Shown piece after piece: positions 25,066-33,983 of a stretch of DNA of 64,000 nt. Both the position numbers and the translations under genes were made by a program. Under the pieces are notes generated by a model that did no database searches, had not been told where the DNA came from, and worked only from the letters and a program-made list of their open reading frames with translations. Origin of the DNA: an uncultured Muribaculaceae bacterium (GTDB lineage: Bacteria > Bacteroidota > Bacteroidia > Bacteroidales > Muribaculaceae); contig CAJUMR010000010.1 in the NCBI GenBank assembly GCA_910587475.1, positions 1 through 64,000 of the forward strand, in the 5' to 3' direction. The first letter of the stretch is position 1. Each line of letters starts with the position of its first letter.

Positions 25066-25821
25066 ATGAAACTTATCTCCTGGAATGTCAACGGCCTCAG
25101 AGCCGTATGCGGCAAAGGATTTGCCGAAATATTCAACGATCTCGGGGCAGACTTTTTCTGCCTTCAAGAAACAAAACTCAGTCCCGGCATAGCAGTGCCT
25201 GAATTCGAAGGCTACGAGTCATACTGGAGCCTGGCTGAAAAAAAAGGCTATTCGGGCACGGCGATCTACACACGCCGCACGCCCAAAAGCGTCAGCTATG
25301 GCATCGGCCACGAACGCCATGACAACGAAGGCCGTGTCATAACCCTCGACATGGATGATTTCTATCTGGTGACTGTCTACACCCCCAACTCGCAGGATCA
25401 GCTCGCACGCCTCGACTACCGCATGGATTGGGAGAACGATTTCCGCAACTATCTGACCGAACTCGACAAACAGAAGCCGGTGATAGTGTGCGGCGACATG
25501 AATGTCGCCCATAAGGAGATCGATCTCAAGAACCCCAAGACCAACCGACGCAACCCCGGGTTCACCGACGAGGAGCGAGCCGAGTTCACAAAACTGCTTG
25601 AGGCAGGCTTTGTCGACACGTTCAGACTGATCCACCCCGACCTGACTGATGCCTATTCGTGGTGGAGCTACCGCATGAGAGCGAGAGAGAAGAACGTGGG
25701 GTGGCGCATCGATTACTTTGTCGTGTCGGAACGTCTGGCACCGAAAGTCACCGACGCCAACATCAGAGCTGACATCTACGGCTCAGACCATTGTCCGGTG
25801 GTGCTTGAACTCGACATCTGA
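25066..25821 (+). CDS. xth: Exodeoxyribonuclease III (AP endonuclease)
   Basis: A 251-residue member of the exonuclease III/APE1 family, acting at abasic sites in base-excision repair. Family motifs are intact: ISWNVNGLRAV with the Asn, LQETKL with the metal-binding Glu, VCGDMNVAHKEIDLKNP with the catalytic Asp and Asn, RIDYFVVS, and the late catalytic pair in GSDHCPV. Length is normal and no signal peptide is present. It lies 42 bases after lptD and before a bidirectional terminator shared with rho. Confidence 0.97.
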   Translation: MKLISWNVNGLRAVCGKGFAEIFNDLGADFFCLQETKLSPGIAVPEFEGYESYWSLAEKKGYSGTAIYTRRTPKSVSYGIGHERHDNEGRVITLDMDDFYLVTVYTPNSQDQLARLDYRMDWENDFRNYLTELDKQKPVIVCGDMNVAHKEIDLKNPKTNRRNPGFTDEERAEFTKLLEAGFVDTFRLIHPDLTDAYSWWSYRMRAREKNVGWRIDYFVVSERLAPKVTDANIRADIYGSDHCPVVLELDI

Positions 25822-25847
25822 TAAAATCATCCCAAAGTCAACCGACA

Positions 25848-25901
25848 CAAAAACCGACGGGCCAATCAGTCTGAAATGCTGAATTGGCCCGTCGGTTTTG
25901 T
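25848..25901. terminator. Bidirectional terminator between xth and rho
   Basis: A long inverted repeat, AAAACCGACGGGCCAAT and ATTGGCCCGTCGGTTTT, surrounds about 16 bases. It has A-rich flanks on one side and T-rich on the other, so it can end transcripts from both convergent genes. Confidence 0.85.
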
Positions 25902-25934
25902 ATCTGTTCAACAGGATTGGAGCCTGCCGATGTG

Positions 25935-27962
25935 TCAATCTCCCATGGTGCGGAGGAGTTCGTCGTTGTCGCGGGTGCGCTCCATGCGGTCTTTGATAAA
26001 TTCCATCGCCTCGATCGAATTTCGGTCGGAAAGGAAGCGGCGGAGTATCCACATGCGGTTGAGTGTCTCCGAACGCAACAACAGGTCGTCGCGGCGGGTG
26101 CTCGACGCCATGATGTCGACAGCCGGGAAAATACGTTTGTTTGAAAGCTTGCGGTCGAGCTGAAGCTCCATGTTGCCCGTACCTTTGAATTCCTCGAAAA
26201 TGACTTCGTCCATCTTCGAGCTTGTTTCGGTGAGGGCAGTCGCTATGATGGTGAGCGATCCGCCGCCTTCGATGTTGCGGGCTGCGCCGAAAAAGCGTTT
26301 CGGTTTCTGGAGAGCGTTGGCATCGACACCGCCTGAAAGGATCTTGCCCGATGCGGGGGCACAGGTGTTGAACGCGCGTGCGAGTCGTGTGATAGAGTCG
26401 AGGAGGATAACGACGTCGTGGCCACATTCGACCATGCGCTTGGCTTTTTCGAGAACGATGCCGGCAATCTTGACATGGCGGTCGGCCGGCTCATCGAATG
26501 TCGAAGCGATAACCTCTGCATTGACACTGCGCATCATGTCGGTCACTTCTTCAGGGCGTTCGTCGATGAGAAGGATCATGATGTAGGTCTCGGGGTGGTT
26601 CTCGGCAATGGCATTGGCAATATCCTTCAAGAGAATAGTCTTACCTGTCTTCGGGGGCGCCACGATCAGACCGCGCTGCCCCTTGCCTATCGGTGAGAAC
26701 ATGTCGACCACGCGTGTCGAGAGATTGCAGGTGTTGCCGCTTGTAAGATCGAATTTCTCGTCGGGGAAAAGCGGTGTAAGGTGTTCGAAAGGCACACGGT
26801 CGCGGATAAAGTCGAGCGATCGGCCGTTGACACTGCGCACAGATGTCAAGGGGAAGTATTTTTCGCCTTCGCGGGGAGGACGCACGGTAGCCTCGACCAC
26901 GTCGCCGGTCTTAAGACCATACTGTTTGATCTGCTGCTGAGTCAGGTAGACATCATCGGGCGATGGCATGTAGTTGAAATCGGCCGAACGGAGAAAGCCA
27001 TATCCACCGTTGTCGATCTCAAGCACTCCCGTAGTCTCGATAAAATCTTCGAAATCGTAACGGGGCAGCTGCGGGAACTGCACACGGTCCTGGTTGTACT
27101 GCTGATTCTGATTGTTGCGGTTTTTCTTTTTCTTTCCCTGACCCTGCTGTTGGTTGTTGGCGGGTATCTGGCTGTTGGCGGTCGGCTCACCGATCACTAT
27201 CGGCGCAGGCGCGGGCTGTGAAGGCTGAGCGTAGGGCTGCTGCCTGTCGGCGTCATCCTTGTCACGCTGAGAACGCGGAACGAATTTTTGACCGCCGCTG
27301 CGGGGGAAGAATGATCCGAAAGCCGAATCATTGGGCCGGAAATCGTTGTGACGTTGCTGTTGAGGCTGCTGAACTTCGGGCTGCTGAACCGGAACTGCGG
27401 CTTCGGGCTGCTGAGCCTCCGCCACATTCGTGTTGCTGGCGGCCTCCTGATTATCGGAGATCTGCTTTTCGGCCTGCTGATCGGGAGCGGCACCCTGAGC
27501 GCCGTCGGCTTCAACGCCAGCTGCTTGCACGGCTGCATCGGCCGTCGGCTGTACGTCGGCCTTACGCGGACGTCCGCGACGCTTGCGCTGTGGCTCTTCA
27601 GCAGGCTTTTCGGCTGCGGCTTCGATCGGTTCGGCTGCCGGAGCTGCCGGAGTCTCAGCTTGCTTAGCAGGCTGCTCAGGCTGTTCAGCCGGTTGTTCGG
27701 GCTGCTGCTGTTTCGGCTTTCTGCCACGCTTTTTCGGAGCATTCTTAGCCTGATCCTGAGCGGAGGCGGACTGTTTATCGGATTTACCCTCGTCCTTGCG
27801 CTTGTTGGCGACAGCTGTCGACCTGTCAATCGCTTGCTGATCGAGGATGTTATAGATAAGATCTTCTTTTTTTGAAAGGTCGATTTTTTTGATACCCATT
27901 GCTTCAGCAACAGATTTCAATTCAGAATCGGCCATCTCGTTAAGTTGTGAAATATTATACAT
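25935..27962 (-). CDS. rho: Transcription termination factor Rho with long disordered insert
   Basis: A 675-residue Rho, much longer than the roughly 420 residues of the E. coli protein. The N-terminal Rho_N helical module (about 1-45, LNEMADSELKSVAEAMGIKK) is followed by an insert of about 250 residues rich in Gln, Pro, Ala, Lys and Asn, with AT-hook-like KKRGRKPK and KRRGRPRK motifs. Then come the RNA-binding cold-shock domain (GVLEIDNGGYGFLRSADFNY), the Walker A IVAPPKTGKTILLK, DERPEEVTDM, and DSITRLARAFN with the Q/R-loop region. Such inserts are known in Bacteroidetes Rho proteins and can promote condensate formation. It is a single-gene transcript with a long leader. Confidence 0.97.
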   Translation of the reverse strand: MYNISQLNEMADSELKSVAEAMGIKKIDLSKKEDLIYNILDQQAIDRSTAVANKRKDEGKSDKQSASAQDQAKNAPKKRGRKPKQQQPEQPAEQPEQPAKQAETPAAPAAEPIEAAAEKPAEEPQRKRRGRPRKADVQPTADAAVQAAGVEADGAQGAAPDQQAEKQISDNQEAASNTNVAEAQQPEAAVPVQQPEVQQPQQQRHNDFRPNDSAFGSFFPRSGGQKFVPRSQRDKDDADRQQPYAQPSQPAPAPIVIGEPTANSQIPANNQQQGQGKKKKNRNNQNQQYNQDRVQFPQLPRYDFEDFIETTGVLEIDNGGYGFLRSADFNYMPSPDDVYLTQQQIKQYGLKTGDVVEATVRPPREGEKYFPLTSVRSVNGRSLDFIRDRVPFEHLTPLFPDEKFDLTSGNTCNLSTRVVDMFSPIGKGQRGLIVAPPKTGKTILLKDIANAIAENHPETYIMILLIDERPEEVTDMMRSVNAEVIASTFDEPADRHVKIAGIVLEKAKRMVECGHDVVILLDSITRLARAFNTCAPASGKILSGGVDANALQKPKRFFGAARNIEGGGSLTIIATALTETSSKMDEVIFEEFKGTGNMELQLDRKLSNKRIFPAVDIMASSTRRDDLLLRSETLNRMWILRRFLSDRNSIEAMEFIKDRMERTRDNDELLRTMGD

Positions 27963-28189
27963 AAATAATAGGTTTCTGCGTCAGAGGTATAGAGTTTCTG
28001 CGGGAGATTCCCCTCAAAAACGAGGCACTACCATAATCAATGGATGCCTTTGCATAAAATCTTCGTTATTATAAAGTGGATGAAAAAATGCGGAACTTGT
28101 AAAAAAACCGCCCGAGAAATCGAAATGACAAACTTAACGCATGGGAGCGAAGCTCAGATCAAACTCAAATGTTCTCGTGAATTGTGATG
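27963..28189 (-). other. Long 5' leader of rho
   Basis: Roughly 220 bases lie between the predicted start of transcription near 28185 and the rho ATG at 27962. A second -7-like element (TAAGTTTG, 28129-28136 on the minus strand) lies inside it. I see no strong hairpin-plus-T-run. A leader this long before rho would suit autogenous control, as in other bacteria, but that is inference. Confidence 0.4.
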
Positions 28190-28220
28190 CAAAGATACAT
28201 CTTTTATAAGAAAAAACAAA
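28190..28220 (-). promoter_or_regulatory. Predicted promoter for rho
   Basis: On the minus strand TATCTTTG (28190-28197) and TTTG (28217-28220) are 19 bases apart, a near-perfect Bacteroidetes -7/-33 pair. Confidence 0.65.
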
Positions 28221-28289
28221 ATAATCGCCGAAAAGTTCTTAACAAAAATTTCGTGAAAGCGGTAGGGCGTAAACGGTCTATCTAAAACA

Positions 28290-28318
28290 CACAGACCGCC
28301 GGGAAATCCGGCGGTCTG
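28290..28318 (-). terminator. Terminator for the DUF4855 gene pair
   Basis: CAGACCGCCGG and CCGGCGGTCTG form an 11-bp perfect stem with a five-base loop. On the minus strand a U-containing stretch (TGTGTGTTTTA) follows. It lies 26 bases after the stop of the gene at 28344-29756. Confidence 0.8.
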
Positions 28319-28343
28319 CATGGTAAGTGTCTCTGCTTATAAC

Positions 28344-29756
28344 TTAACGGACGGTCACTTTCTCGGAAACCGGTCCGGCTTTTACGATATAGACTCCAGC
28401 CGGGCATTTCACGGTCGATCCGTAGCGGAACTTTTCAGCATCGGGCTCTGCATAGACCCGGCGTCCGTCGACTGAATATATCTCGACCTTTCCGACGGCA
28501 AGATTTGAGATGTAGATTTCACCTTCAAGGCCGTAGACCACCGCACGGTTGTCGCCGACAGTCTCGCTGATACCGGCCATATCGGGGATATACCATGAAC
28601 TTGTAATGTGACGCTTCTCTATCAGCGAGGCAAGACGGTTGATGATCTCCTGATCTTTAGGGTTGGGAGAATTCACGAAATCATAGACAGCCTGATAACC
28701 TGCATAATAGCCCACAGGCATGAAGTCGAACACACCATTTTCCTCAAACATGTCGACATACTCGACAAAACGATTGTAATAGGCCTCAGAGTCGTCGTAA
28801 AGACACGAATTATACTGGTGGATCACCTTGCGGGTGTCGTTGATTCCGTCGTCGATACCATCGATGCAGCATCCTTCAAACTCGATGAGCATGCCGAGAT
28901 CATAATCGTAGGCGTCGTTTATGGCATTTTCGAGCATTTCCTTCGGGCGGGTGAGATCGAACACATAGTTGGGCTGATGGTAGACCACGTCGATGCCATA
29001 GCTCTTACCGTCCTGATAGTGTGTGGCTCTGTAATAAGGTATCCAGAACATTTTCAGTCCTTTTTCGTGGACATATTCGCTCATGGCTGTCGCGCACTCG
29101 ATTTCATGGTAGCCATTGTCAATCGACTCTCTGAGCCAATAGACGCCCGCAAGCTCGATGTTCTTGAAATCGGCCTTGTTCCACTCCTCGATGAGCATAT
29201 CGACATACCACTTCATGGCTGCAAGCTTATCTTCGAGGATTGCAAAATTGAGCATACGACCATCGATACGTCCCCAGCCGTTGAACGCCTGATAAGCGAT
29301 CGGGAGGGTCATCACTACCTGATGTTTCGACGCGGGCTGACCGAGTTCGGGCAGCAGTTCTCCGATACGGTCGTCGAGGGCACGGCAGGCGAGACCGTCG
29401 TTAGTGCCGAGCTGACGGTGGAGAAACCATTCCCACATGTCTTTGTCGGCAGGCGTATAATGAGCCTCGCCGAATGTATAGCGCCGGTTGATATAAGAAT
29501 AGTAGTCCTCATTCTCACCTCTGACGCCGTTGGTCCATCCGTCGATCATCAGGAAACCGTCGAACAACCATGATTTGTGGCCGTCGGGATATTCGTGAAC
29601 GAGGTAAGGAGTGAAAAGTTCCTTATTCCAATCAGGACGATGACGCGCGCCGACCCATATCAGTGCAAGATCGTCGATAGGCGGAAAATTCTGAGCACTT
29701 GCCGAGGCAAACGTAAGGGCGGCAATCAGAGAGATTAACGGACGAAATATTTTCAT
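28344..29756 (-). CDS. DUF4855 secreted protein with T9SS sorting tail (paralog A)
   Basis: A 470-residue exported protein of the DUF4855 family. It has a signal peptide (to about residue 21, ASASAQ), then the DUF4855 domain (about 25-385) with DDLALIWVGARHRPDWNKEL, KSWLFDGFLMIDG, the HQPNY motif and LIEFEG. The last 75 residues form a beta-rich tail ending VEIYSVDGRRVY and then CPAGVYIVKAG, typical of type A type IX sorting domains. It should therefore be exported by SprA and attached to or released from the cell surface. The DUF4855 fold is thought to be a TIM-barrel-like hydrolase, but no activity is established to my knowledge. Six bases separate it from paralog B. Confidence 0.85.
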   Translation of the reverse strand: MKIFRPLISLIAALTFASASAQNFPPIDDLALIWVGARHRPDWNKELFTPYLVHEYPDGHKSWLFDGFLMIDGWTNGVRGENEDYYSYINRRYTFGEAHYTPADKDMWEWFLHRQLGTNDGLACRALDDRIGELLPELGQPASKHQVVMTLPIAYQAFNGWGRIDGRMLNFAILEDKLAAMKWYVDMLIEEWNKADFKNIELAGVYWLRESIDNGYHEIECATAMSEYVHEKGLKMFWIPYYRATHYQDGKSYGIDVVYHQPNYVFDLTRPKEMLENAINDAYDYDLGMLIEFEGCCIDGIDDGINDTRKVIHQYNSCLYDDSEAYYNRFVEYVDMFEENGVFDFMPVGYYAGYQAVYDFVNSPNPKDQEIINRLASLIEKRHITSSWYIPDMAGISETVGDNRAVVYGLEGEIYISNLAVGKVEIYSVDGRRVYAEPDAEKFRYGSTVKCPAGVYIVKAGPVSEKVTVR

Positions 29757-29762
29757 GACAGA

Positions 29763-31193
29763 TTATTTAACAGAGACTTTGATAGAGCGAGAACCGACAC
29801 GGACAATGTAGACACCGGCCTCGCATGGAATTGTTGATCCGTAGTGGAGACGGGTGGCACCTGAAGAATATATCCTGCGGCCATCGAGAGCATAGACTGC
29901 CACGCCTGCGTCAGCGGCTTCGTCGGCAATGTAGATCGCACCTTCGATGCCATAGGCGAGCACACGGTCGCTGAGCGTTATGTCGTCGATGCCGGCAAAA
30001 GTCGGTTCCTTGTCCCAGCCACTGTCGATGTGTCGTTGGTTGAGGATCGTCGCCATACGGTTCATGATCTCTTTATCCTTGGGATTACCTGAATTTTCGA
30101 AATCGTAGACGCCCTGGAAGCCTGAATAATAAGCCACAGGCATAAACTCAAACACGCCTTCCTGTTCGAAATAGTCGATATAGTCGATCAGACGCTGGTG
30201 GAAGACGGGCGATTTGTCGTAAAGGCCGTTGTTGCTCGGAGATATCTTGGTGCGGATGCCGGTTGTCGGATTCCAGGAATAATTGTAGCCTTCGAACTCG
30301 ATTTCCATGCCCATGCCGTCGTGATCCCACGCATAAGCAACAGTCTGCTCAAGATATTTATGGGGACGATCAGACTGGAAATAGTAGTTGGGCTGAATGT
30401 AGGCAACATCGACGTCCATTTCCTTCCAACTGTCGGCCGATTGAGTGGGAAGAATATCGAGATAGTTTTCTTCATCGTTTTCATTGCTGTTACGGAGAAG
30501 ATAGGGAATCCAGTACACATTCATGCCGTGGTCGTGATAATATTTGTTGACTTCGGTGAGCATCTGAGCATCGGCTCCATAGAATGTTTCCTTAGTCCAA
30601 TATACACCATCGAGGTCGAGATGCTTGAACCCGGCTTTCTCCCACTCGCTCATGAGCAGATCGGCATACCATTTCATGCCCTCGATGCGATCGGCAACCT
30701 GGGTGAAATTCAAAGTTTTGCCATCGACTTCGCCCCATATGTCAGACTTGGTCTCAGCAACGGGGAGAGTGAAAACGACCTTATGGTTGTGACCCGGCTC
30801 GCCGAGCACAGGGATCATTTCGTCGATCAAATTGTCGAGCGCGCGACAGCCATAGCCGCTCTGAGTGCCGAGCTGCTCACGCAGAAGGCGCTCCCAATCA
30901 GATTTTTTCGAACCTTGAACCGAAGCTCCCGACTCGCCGAACGAGACAGTCAAACCGTTCTCGTTGTAAGCCATGAATTCGATCATGAGGAAACCATCGA
31001 ACATCCACGATTTTGATCCGTCGGGATAAGTATGCACGACATACGGCTCGAAGAGTTCACGATTCCAGTCGGGACGATGCTGACTTCCGATATAGATCAA
31101 TGCGAGGTCGTCGATATCCGTCGCATCAGAGAACTGAGCAAATGAGAAAAGAGAGGAGCACAACAACGATGCTGCGAGAAGTATTTTTTTCAC
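29763..31193 (-). CDS. DUF4855 secreted protein with T9SS sorting tail (paralog B)
   Basis: The second copy, 476 residues: signal peptide MKKILLAASLLCSSLFSFAQ, DUF4855 domain with DDLALIYIGSQHRPDWNREL, KSWMFDGFLMIEF, YIQPNYYFQ, GMGMEIEFEG and EFMPVAYYSGFQGVYDF, then a C-terminal sorting domain (VAVYALDGRRIY, CEAGVYIVRVG). Conserved acidic residues in the EIEFEG strand and the QPNY motif are candidate active-site positions shared by all three paralogs (inference). It is the first gene of a two-gene transcript with paralog A, driven by the promoter at 31220-31250. Confidence 0.85.
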   Translation of the reverse strand: MKKILLAASLLCSSLFSFAQFSDATDIDDLALIYIGSQHRPDWNRELFEPYVVHTYPDGSKSWMFDGFLMIEFMAYNENGLTVSFGESGASVQGSKKSDWERLLREQLGTQSGYGCRALDNLIDEMIPVLGEPGHNHKVVFTLPVAETKSDIWGEVDGKTLNFTQVADRIEGMKWYADLLMSEWEKAGFKHLDLDGVYWTKETFYGADAQMLTEVNKYYHDHGMNVYWIPYLLRNSNENDEENYLDILPTQSADSWKEMDVDVAYIQPNYYFQSDRPHKYLEQTVAYAWDHDGMGMEIEFEGYNYSWNPTTGIRTKISPSNNGLYDKSPVFHQRLIDYIDYFEQEGVFEFMPVAYYSGFQGVYDFENSGNPKDKEIMNRMATILNQRHIDSGWDKEPTFAGIDDITLSDRVLAYGIEGAIYIADEAADAGVAVYALDGRRIYSSGATRLHYGSTIPCEAGVYIVRVGSRSIKVSVK

Positions 31194-31219
31194 TATGAAA
31201 TGTTTTTAGGATTAGAATA

Positions 31220-31250
31220 CAAAATTATAATATTTTTTATTATATCACAA
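31220..31250 (-). promoter_or_regulatory. Predicted promoter for the DUF4855 paralog B-A pair
   Basis: On the minus strand TAATTTTG (31220-31227) and TTG (31248-31250) are 20 bases apart. The inferred leader before ATG 31193 is about 22 bases. Confidence 0.6.
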
Positions 31251-31319
31251 TCGGTTAGACATTTTTTTGGTAAAGAACATGAATCTGTGCCCCGGCGTAG
31301 GCATAGCCGCCGCAGATCG

Positions 31320-32465
31320 CTATTTCTTGATCCAGCCTGACCTGAGATGACGATCATTGATAATGGCAGCCAAGCGGTCGAGCAAGGCTCTGTCGCGAGG
31401 TTCGGGGGAATGTTGAAAATCATAGATCCCCTGATAGCCTGTATAATAAGCCATCGGCTTGGTCTTGAACACGTCTTCCTGCTCGAAGCGGTCGATGTAG
31501 TCTACAACTCTCTGATGGATTTCGGGCGACACCCTGTAGAGTCCGCAGTCGCCGGGCACAGTGGTGACCAGCGAATCGCCTTTCATGTCGCGATAGAAGC
31601 TGTAGCCGTCGAGTTCCATCTCCAGCCCCATGCCATGCGACTTGGCGAAATCGATGCAGTTGTTGAGCTGATCGATAGTGGCATGTTTCCACACCGAATA
31701 GTTGGGTTGCAGATAAGCGACGTCAATGCCGTTTTTAGCCCAGTCGGCTCTCGCTTTCGCCGCGGAATAAGGGATCCAATAGACTTTAAGCCCACGGCTG
31801 TTCAACATATCGTGGGCAGCCGACGCGATCTCGATTGCCGGCTGGTCGAACGACTCCTTGACCCAATAGACACCCTCGAGGTCGAGATTTTTGAAGCCAG
31901 CCTTGTTCCATTTGTCGAGCAACATGTCGACATACCATTCGACAGCTTTCACGCGATCGTCGAGATTGTTGAAATCGAGGCGGCGGCCATCGAGTTCGCC
32001 CCACCCTTCAAAACCGCTTATCGGCACCGGGAGGCTGAACACCACTTTGTGGCGATGGGTGGGCTCGCCGAGCTCAGGCGTGAGATCGCCGATCAGGCCG
32101 TCGAGAGCCTCACAACTGCGGTCAGCGCCGAGACCTAACTGAGCGTCGAGATAGCGCACCCAGTCTTCTTTGACAGCCGCAGGGCCGTTGTATTCACCCA
32201 GCGACACCCTGACACCGTCGGAATTATAGGTCAGGAAATCGATCATGAGAAAGCCGTCGAACATCCACGTCTGCGAGCCGTCGTCGTAAGTGTGCATGAC
32301 ATAGGGTTGCAACTTGTCGCGTGTCCATTCGGTGCGGTCGCGGTTACCAACATATATAAGAGCGAGATCATCGATGTCGGTGGTGCCGACGCCTTGTGCG
32401 CCCGACACACCGAAACTACCGACTAACATCGCCAACGCAATCAGAGGTCGAAAAATGTCGTTCAT
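31320..32465 (-). CDS. DUF4855 protein lacking the T9SS tail (paralog C)
   Basis: The third copy, only 381 residues. It has a signal peptide (MNDIFRPLIALAMLVGSFGV, cleavage near SGA) and a full DUF4855 domain (DDLALIYVGNRDRTEWTRDK, QTWMFDGFLMIDF, YLQPNYSVW, GMGLEMELDG). It ends at INDRHLRSGWIKK, exactly where the other copies pass into the sorting tail. The 130 bases beyond its stop show no frameshifted tail in any minus frame I read. Without the tail it should stay in the periplasm. It lies 40 bases after the GIN-domain gene, so it probably belongs to the dus-GIN-GIN transcript rather than to the B-A pair. Confidence 0.82.
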   Translation of the reverse strand: MNDIFRPLIALAMLVGSFGVSGAQGVGTTDIDDLALIYVGNRDRTEWTRDKLQPYVMHTYDDGSQTWMFDGFLMIDFLTYNSDGVRVSLGEYNGPAAVKEDWVRYLDAQLGLGADRSCEALDGLIGDLTPELGEPTHRHKVVFSLPVPISGFEGWGELDGRRLDFNNLDDRVKAVEWYVDMLLDKWNKAGFKNLDLEGVYWVKESFDQPAIEIASAAHDMLNSRGLKVYWIPYSAAKARADWAKNGIDVAYLQPNYSVWKHATIDQLNNCIDFAKSHGMGLEMELDGYSFYRDMKGDSLVTTVPGDCGLYRVSPEIHQRVVDYIDRFEQEDVFKTKPMAYYTGYQGIYDFQHSPEPRDRALLDRLAAIINDRHLRSGWIKK

Positions 32466-32505
32466 GGGTGAAATTATAAGATTTTAAACGGATAGGCGAT
32501 GACTG

Positions 32506-33228
32506 TCAATTGATTTCCTGCTTTGTGTCCATCGAATAGGCCTTGACGCCAATCGAACGGTTGGATATCTTTGAGGGAGTTCCTCCGTAATACACCTTGC
32601 CCGAACCGGCACCGGTGATTGTCAACGACACCGACGCATTGCAATCGATCGGCCCTGTACCGAGGATGTTGCATTTGACCACTTCGGCCTGGAGTCCCGA
32701 GGCTTCGAGTTTGCCTGTGCCGACGTTGCGCAGATTGGCCTCGCGAGTCGAACCGTTGGCAACAAGATGACCATTGCCTGTGCGGATGGCAAATTCAGCC
32801 TTATGAGTCTTGATATCAGCCACGACGAGAGTGCCGTTTCCGACGATCGAAGCCTTGAAATCGCGCACGGGCAGAGTGCGTTCGACACGAACCATTGAGT
32901 CGCCTGAGTTCTCGACTTTCTGCAATGTCATCGAATAGACCTTGATAGTCGGGAGGTTCTCGACTTTGGCACCGTCGGAAGCGACCTGTATCTGAAGTGA
33001 ATTCTTTTTATTGGTGAACATCAACATCTGTGCTGTCGCGGGATCGCATTCGAAGTATGCCCATCCAGCCGAATCGGTGGAGCAGTTGTATTCCACGTTG
33101 ATGCCGTCAGTGACTTTCAACTCGCTAAAATCTCCGACATCAAGCTTATATAAACTTTTCTGAGCGCTGGCGGCTGAAACAGCAGCCAAGAGGGCAAGAG
33201 ACAGAACGATTGTTTTTTTCATTTTCAT
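32506..33228 (-). CDS. GIN-domain (DUF2807) exported protein 1
   Basis: A 240-residue protein with a signal peptide (MKMKKTIVLSLALLAAVSAA) and a right-handed beta-helix-like region of the putative auto-transporter adhesin head GIN type. Recurrent short strands with Gly/Asn turns occur, such as KASIVGNGTLVVADI, AIRTGNGHLVANGS and LRNVGTGKLEASGLQ, ending in SLTITGAGSGKVYYGG. The domain is abundant in Bacteroidetes and its function is unsettled. It is preceded two bases upstream by a second GIN protein, and both follow the dihydrouridine synthase gene. Confidence 0.8.
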   Translation of the reverse strand: MKMKKTIVLSLALLAAVSAASAQKSLYKLDVGDFSELKVTDGINVEYNCSTDSAGWAYFECDPATAQMLMFTNKKNSLQIQVASDGAKVENLPTIKVYSMTLQKVENSGDSMVRVERTLPVRDFKASIVGNGTLVVADIKTHKAEFAIRTGNGHLVANGSTREANLRNVGTGKLEASGLQAEVVKCNILGTGPIDCNASVSLTITGAGSGKVYYGGTPSKISNRSIGVKAYSMDTKQEIN

Positions 33229-33230
33229 AA

Positions 33231-33983
33231 TTACAGCGGTTGATATGGTTTTACTTGTATGATTCTTTCAATATTACCGTCGAGCGACACACGCACTCCG
33301 GCGGGATAGAATATGCGTCCGGCACCGAACAGCTTGAGATCCATTGTGCCGGCAACGAGATTGCGGAGATCGACCGATCCGGAACCGCGTCCGACGACCG
33401 CACAATCGCGGGCAGACCCGGCAAAGACCATCTTTCCGCTGCCGCGCTGCGTCACGGTCATGCGGCTGACGGTGATGGCGTCGGCCTTGATCGCACCGCT
33501 TCCGGTGAGCGACATGTTGACAGTCGTAGCCGCCAGATGTCCACCGATCGTGATCGAGCCCGACCCTGAAAGCGATACATTGACGTTGGCGGCGGCCACT
33601 GCTCCTAACTTCAGAGCTGCCGCACCCGACGACACAAGAGAAAGCTGATCGGCAGCGACAATGCTGTCGGCGGTGACTATCGCCCTGCCCGACGCGTCGA
33701 CCAGACTGACCGGACCGTCGGCATACAAGGTCACCGGAACGCGCGATGTCGAAGAAGTGGCTGCGGCTGCGGTAATGAACACGGCTGTGCCCACTCTGGC
33801 TGTCTCTACAGCTCCGCCGGATGGCACTCTGACAATGCCTGCCGAATCGGGATGATAGACGAGCTTAAGCTCGCAAGATCCTTTGACATGAATCTGGTCA
33901 AACGACTTCGCCGACATGTCGACAGCCGACATGACGGCTGCGGTCAACATGGCCGGTATCAATAAACGTCGCATCTGTTCCAT
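33231..33983 (-). CDS. GIN-domain (DUF2807) exported protein 2
   Basis: A 250-residue, Ala/Gly/Ser-rich exported protein with the same beta-helix signature as its neighbour but strongly diverged from it. A GSG motif recurs in successive coils: SLSGSGSITIGG, SLTGSGAIKADA, TQRGSGKMVFAG and GRGSGSVDLRNL. The signal peptide is short and ends near AVDMSA. The ATG (33981-33983) shares one base with the dus stop, so translation is probably coupled to the tRNA-modifying enzyme, an unusual pairing of a cytoplasmic enzyme and a surface-type protein. Confidence 0.75.
   Translation of the reverse strand: MEQMRRLLIPAMLTAAVMSAVDMSAKSFDQIHVKGSCELKLVYHPDSAGIVRVPSGGAVETARVGTAVFITAAAATSSTSRVPVTLYADGPVSLVDASGRAIVTADSIVAADQLSLVSSGAAALKLGAVAAANVNVSLSGSGSITIGGHLAATTVNMSLTGSGAIKADAITVSRMTVTQRGSGKMVFAGSARDCAVVGRGSGSVDLRNLVAGTMDLKLFGAGRIFYPAGVRVSLDGNIERIIQVKPYQPL

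Noticed and set aside
30198..31016. A 272-codon plus-strand frame opposite DUF4855 paralog B (and 28608-29573 opposite A)
   Set aside because: These are antisense shadows: similar frames arise opposite the paralogous copies because the sense genes share codon patterns.
31251..31319. Possible lost sorting tail downstream of DUF4855 paralog C
   Set aside because: The bases after its stop contain no frame resembling the sorting tails of copies A and B, so a simple frameshift does not explain the shorter protein.
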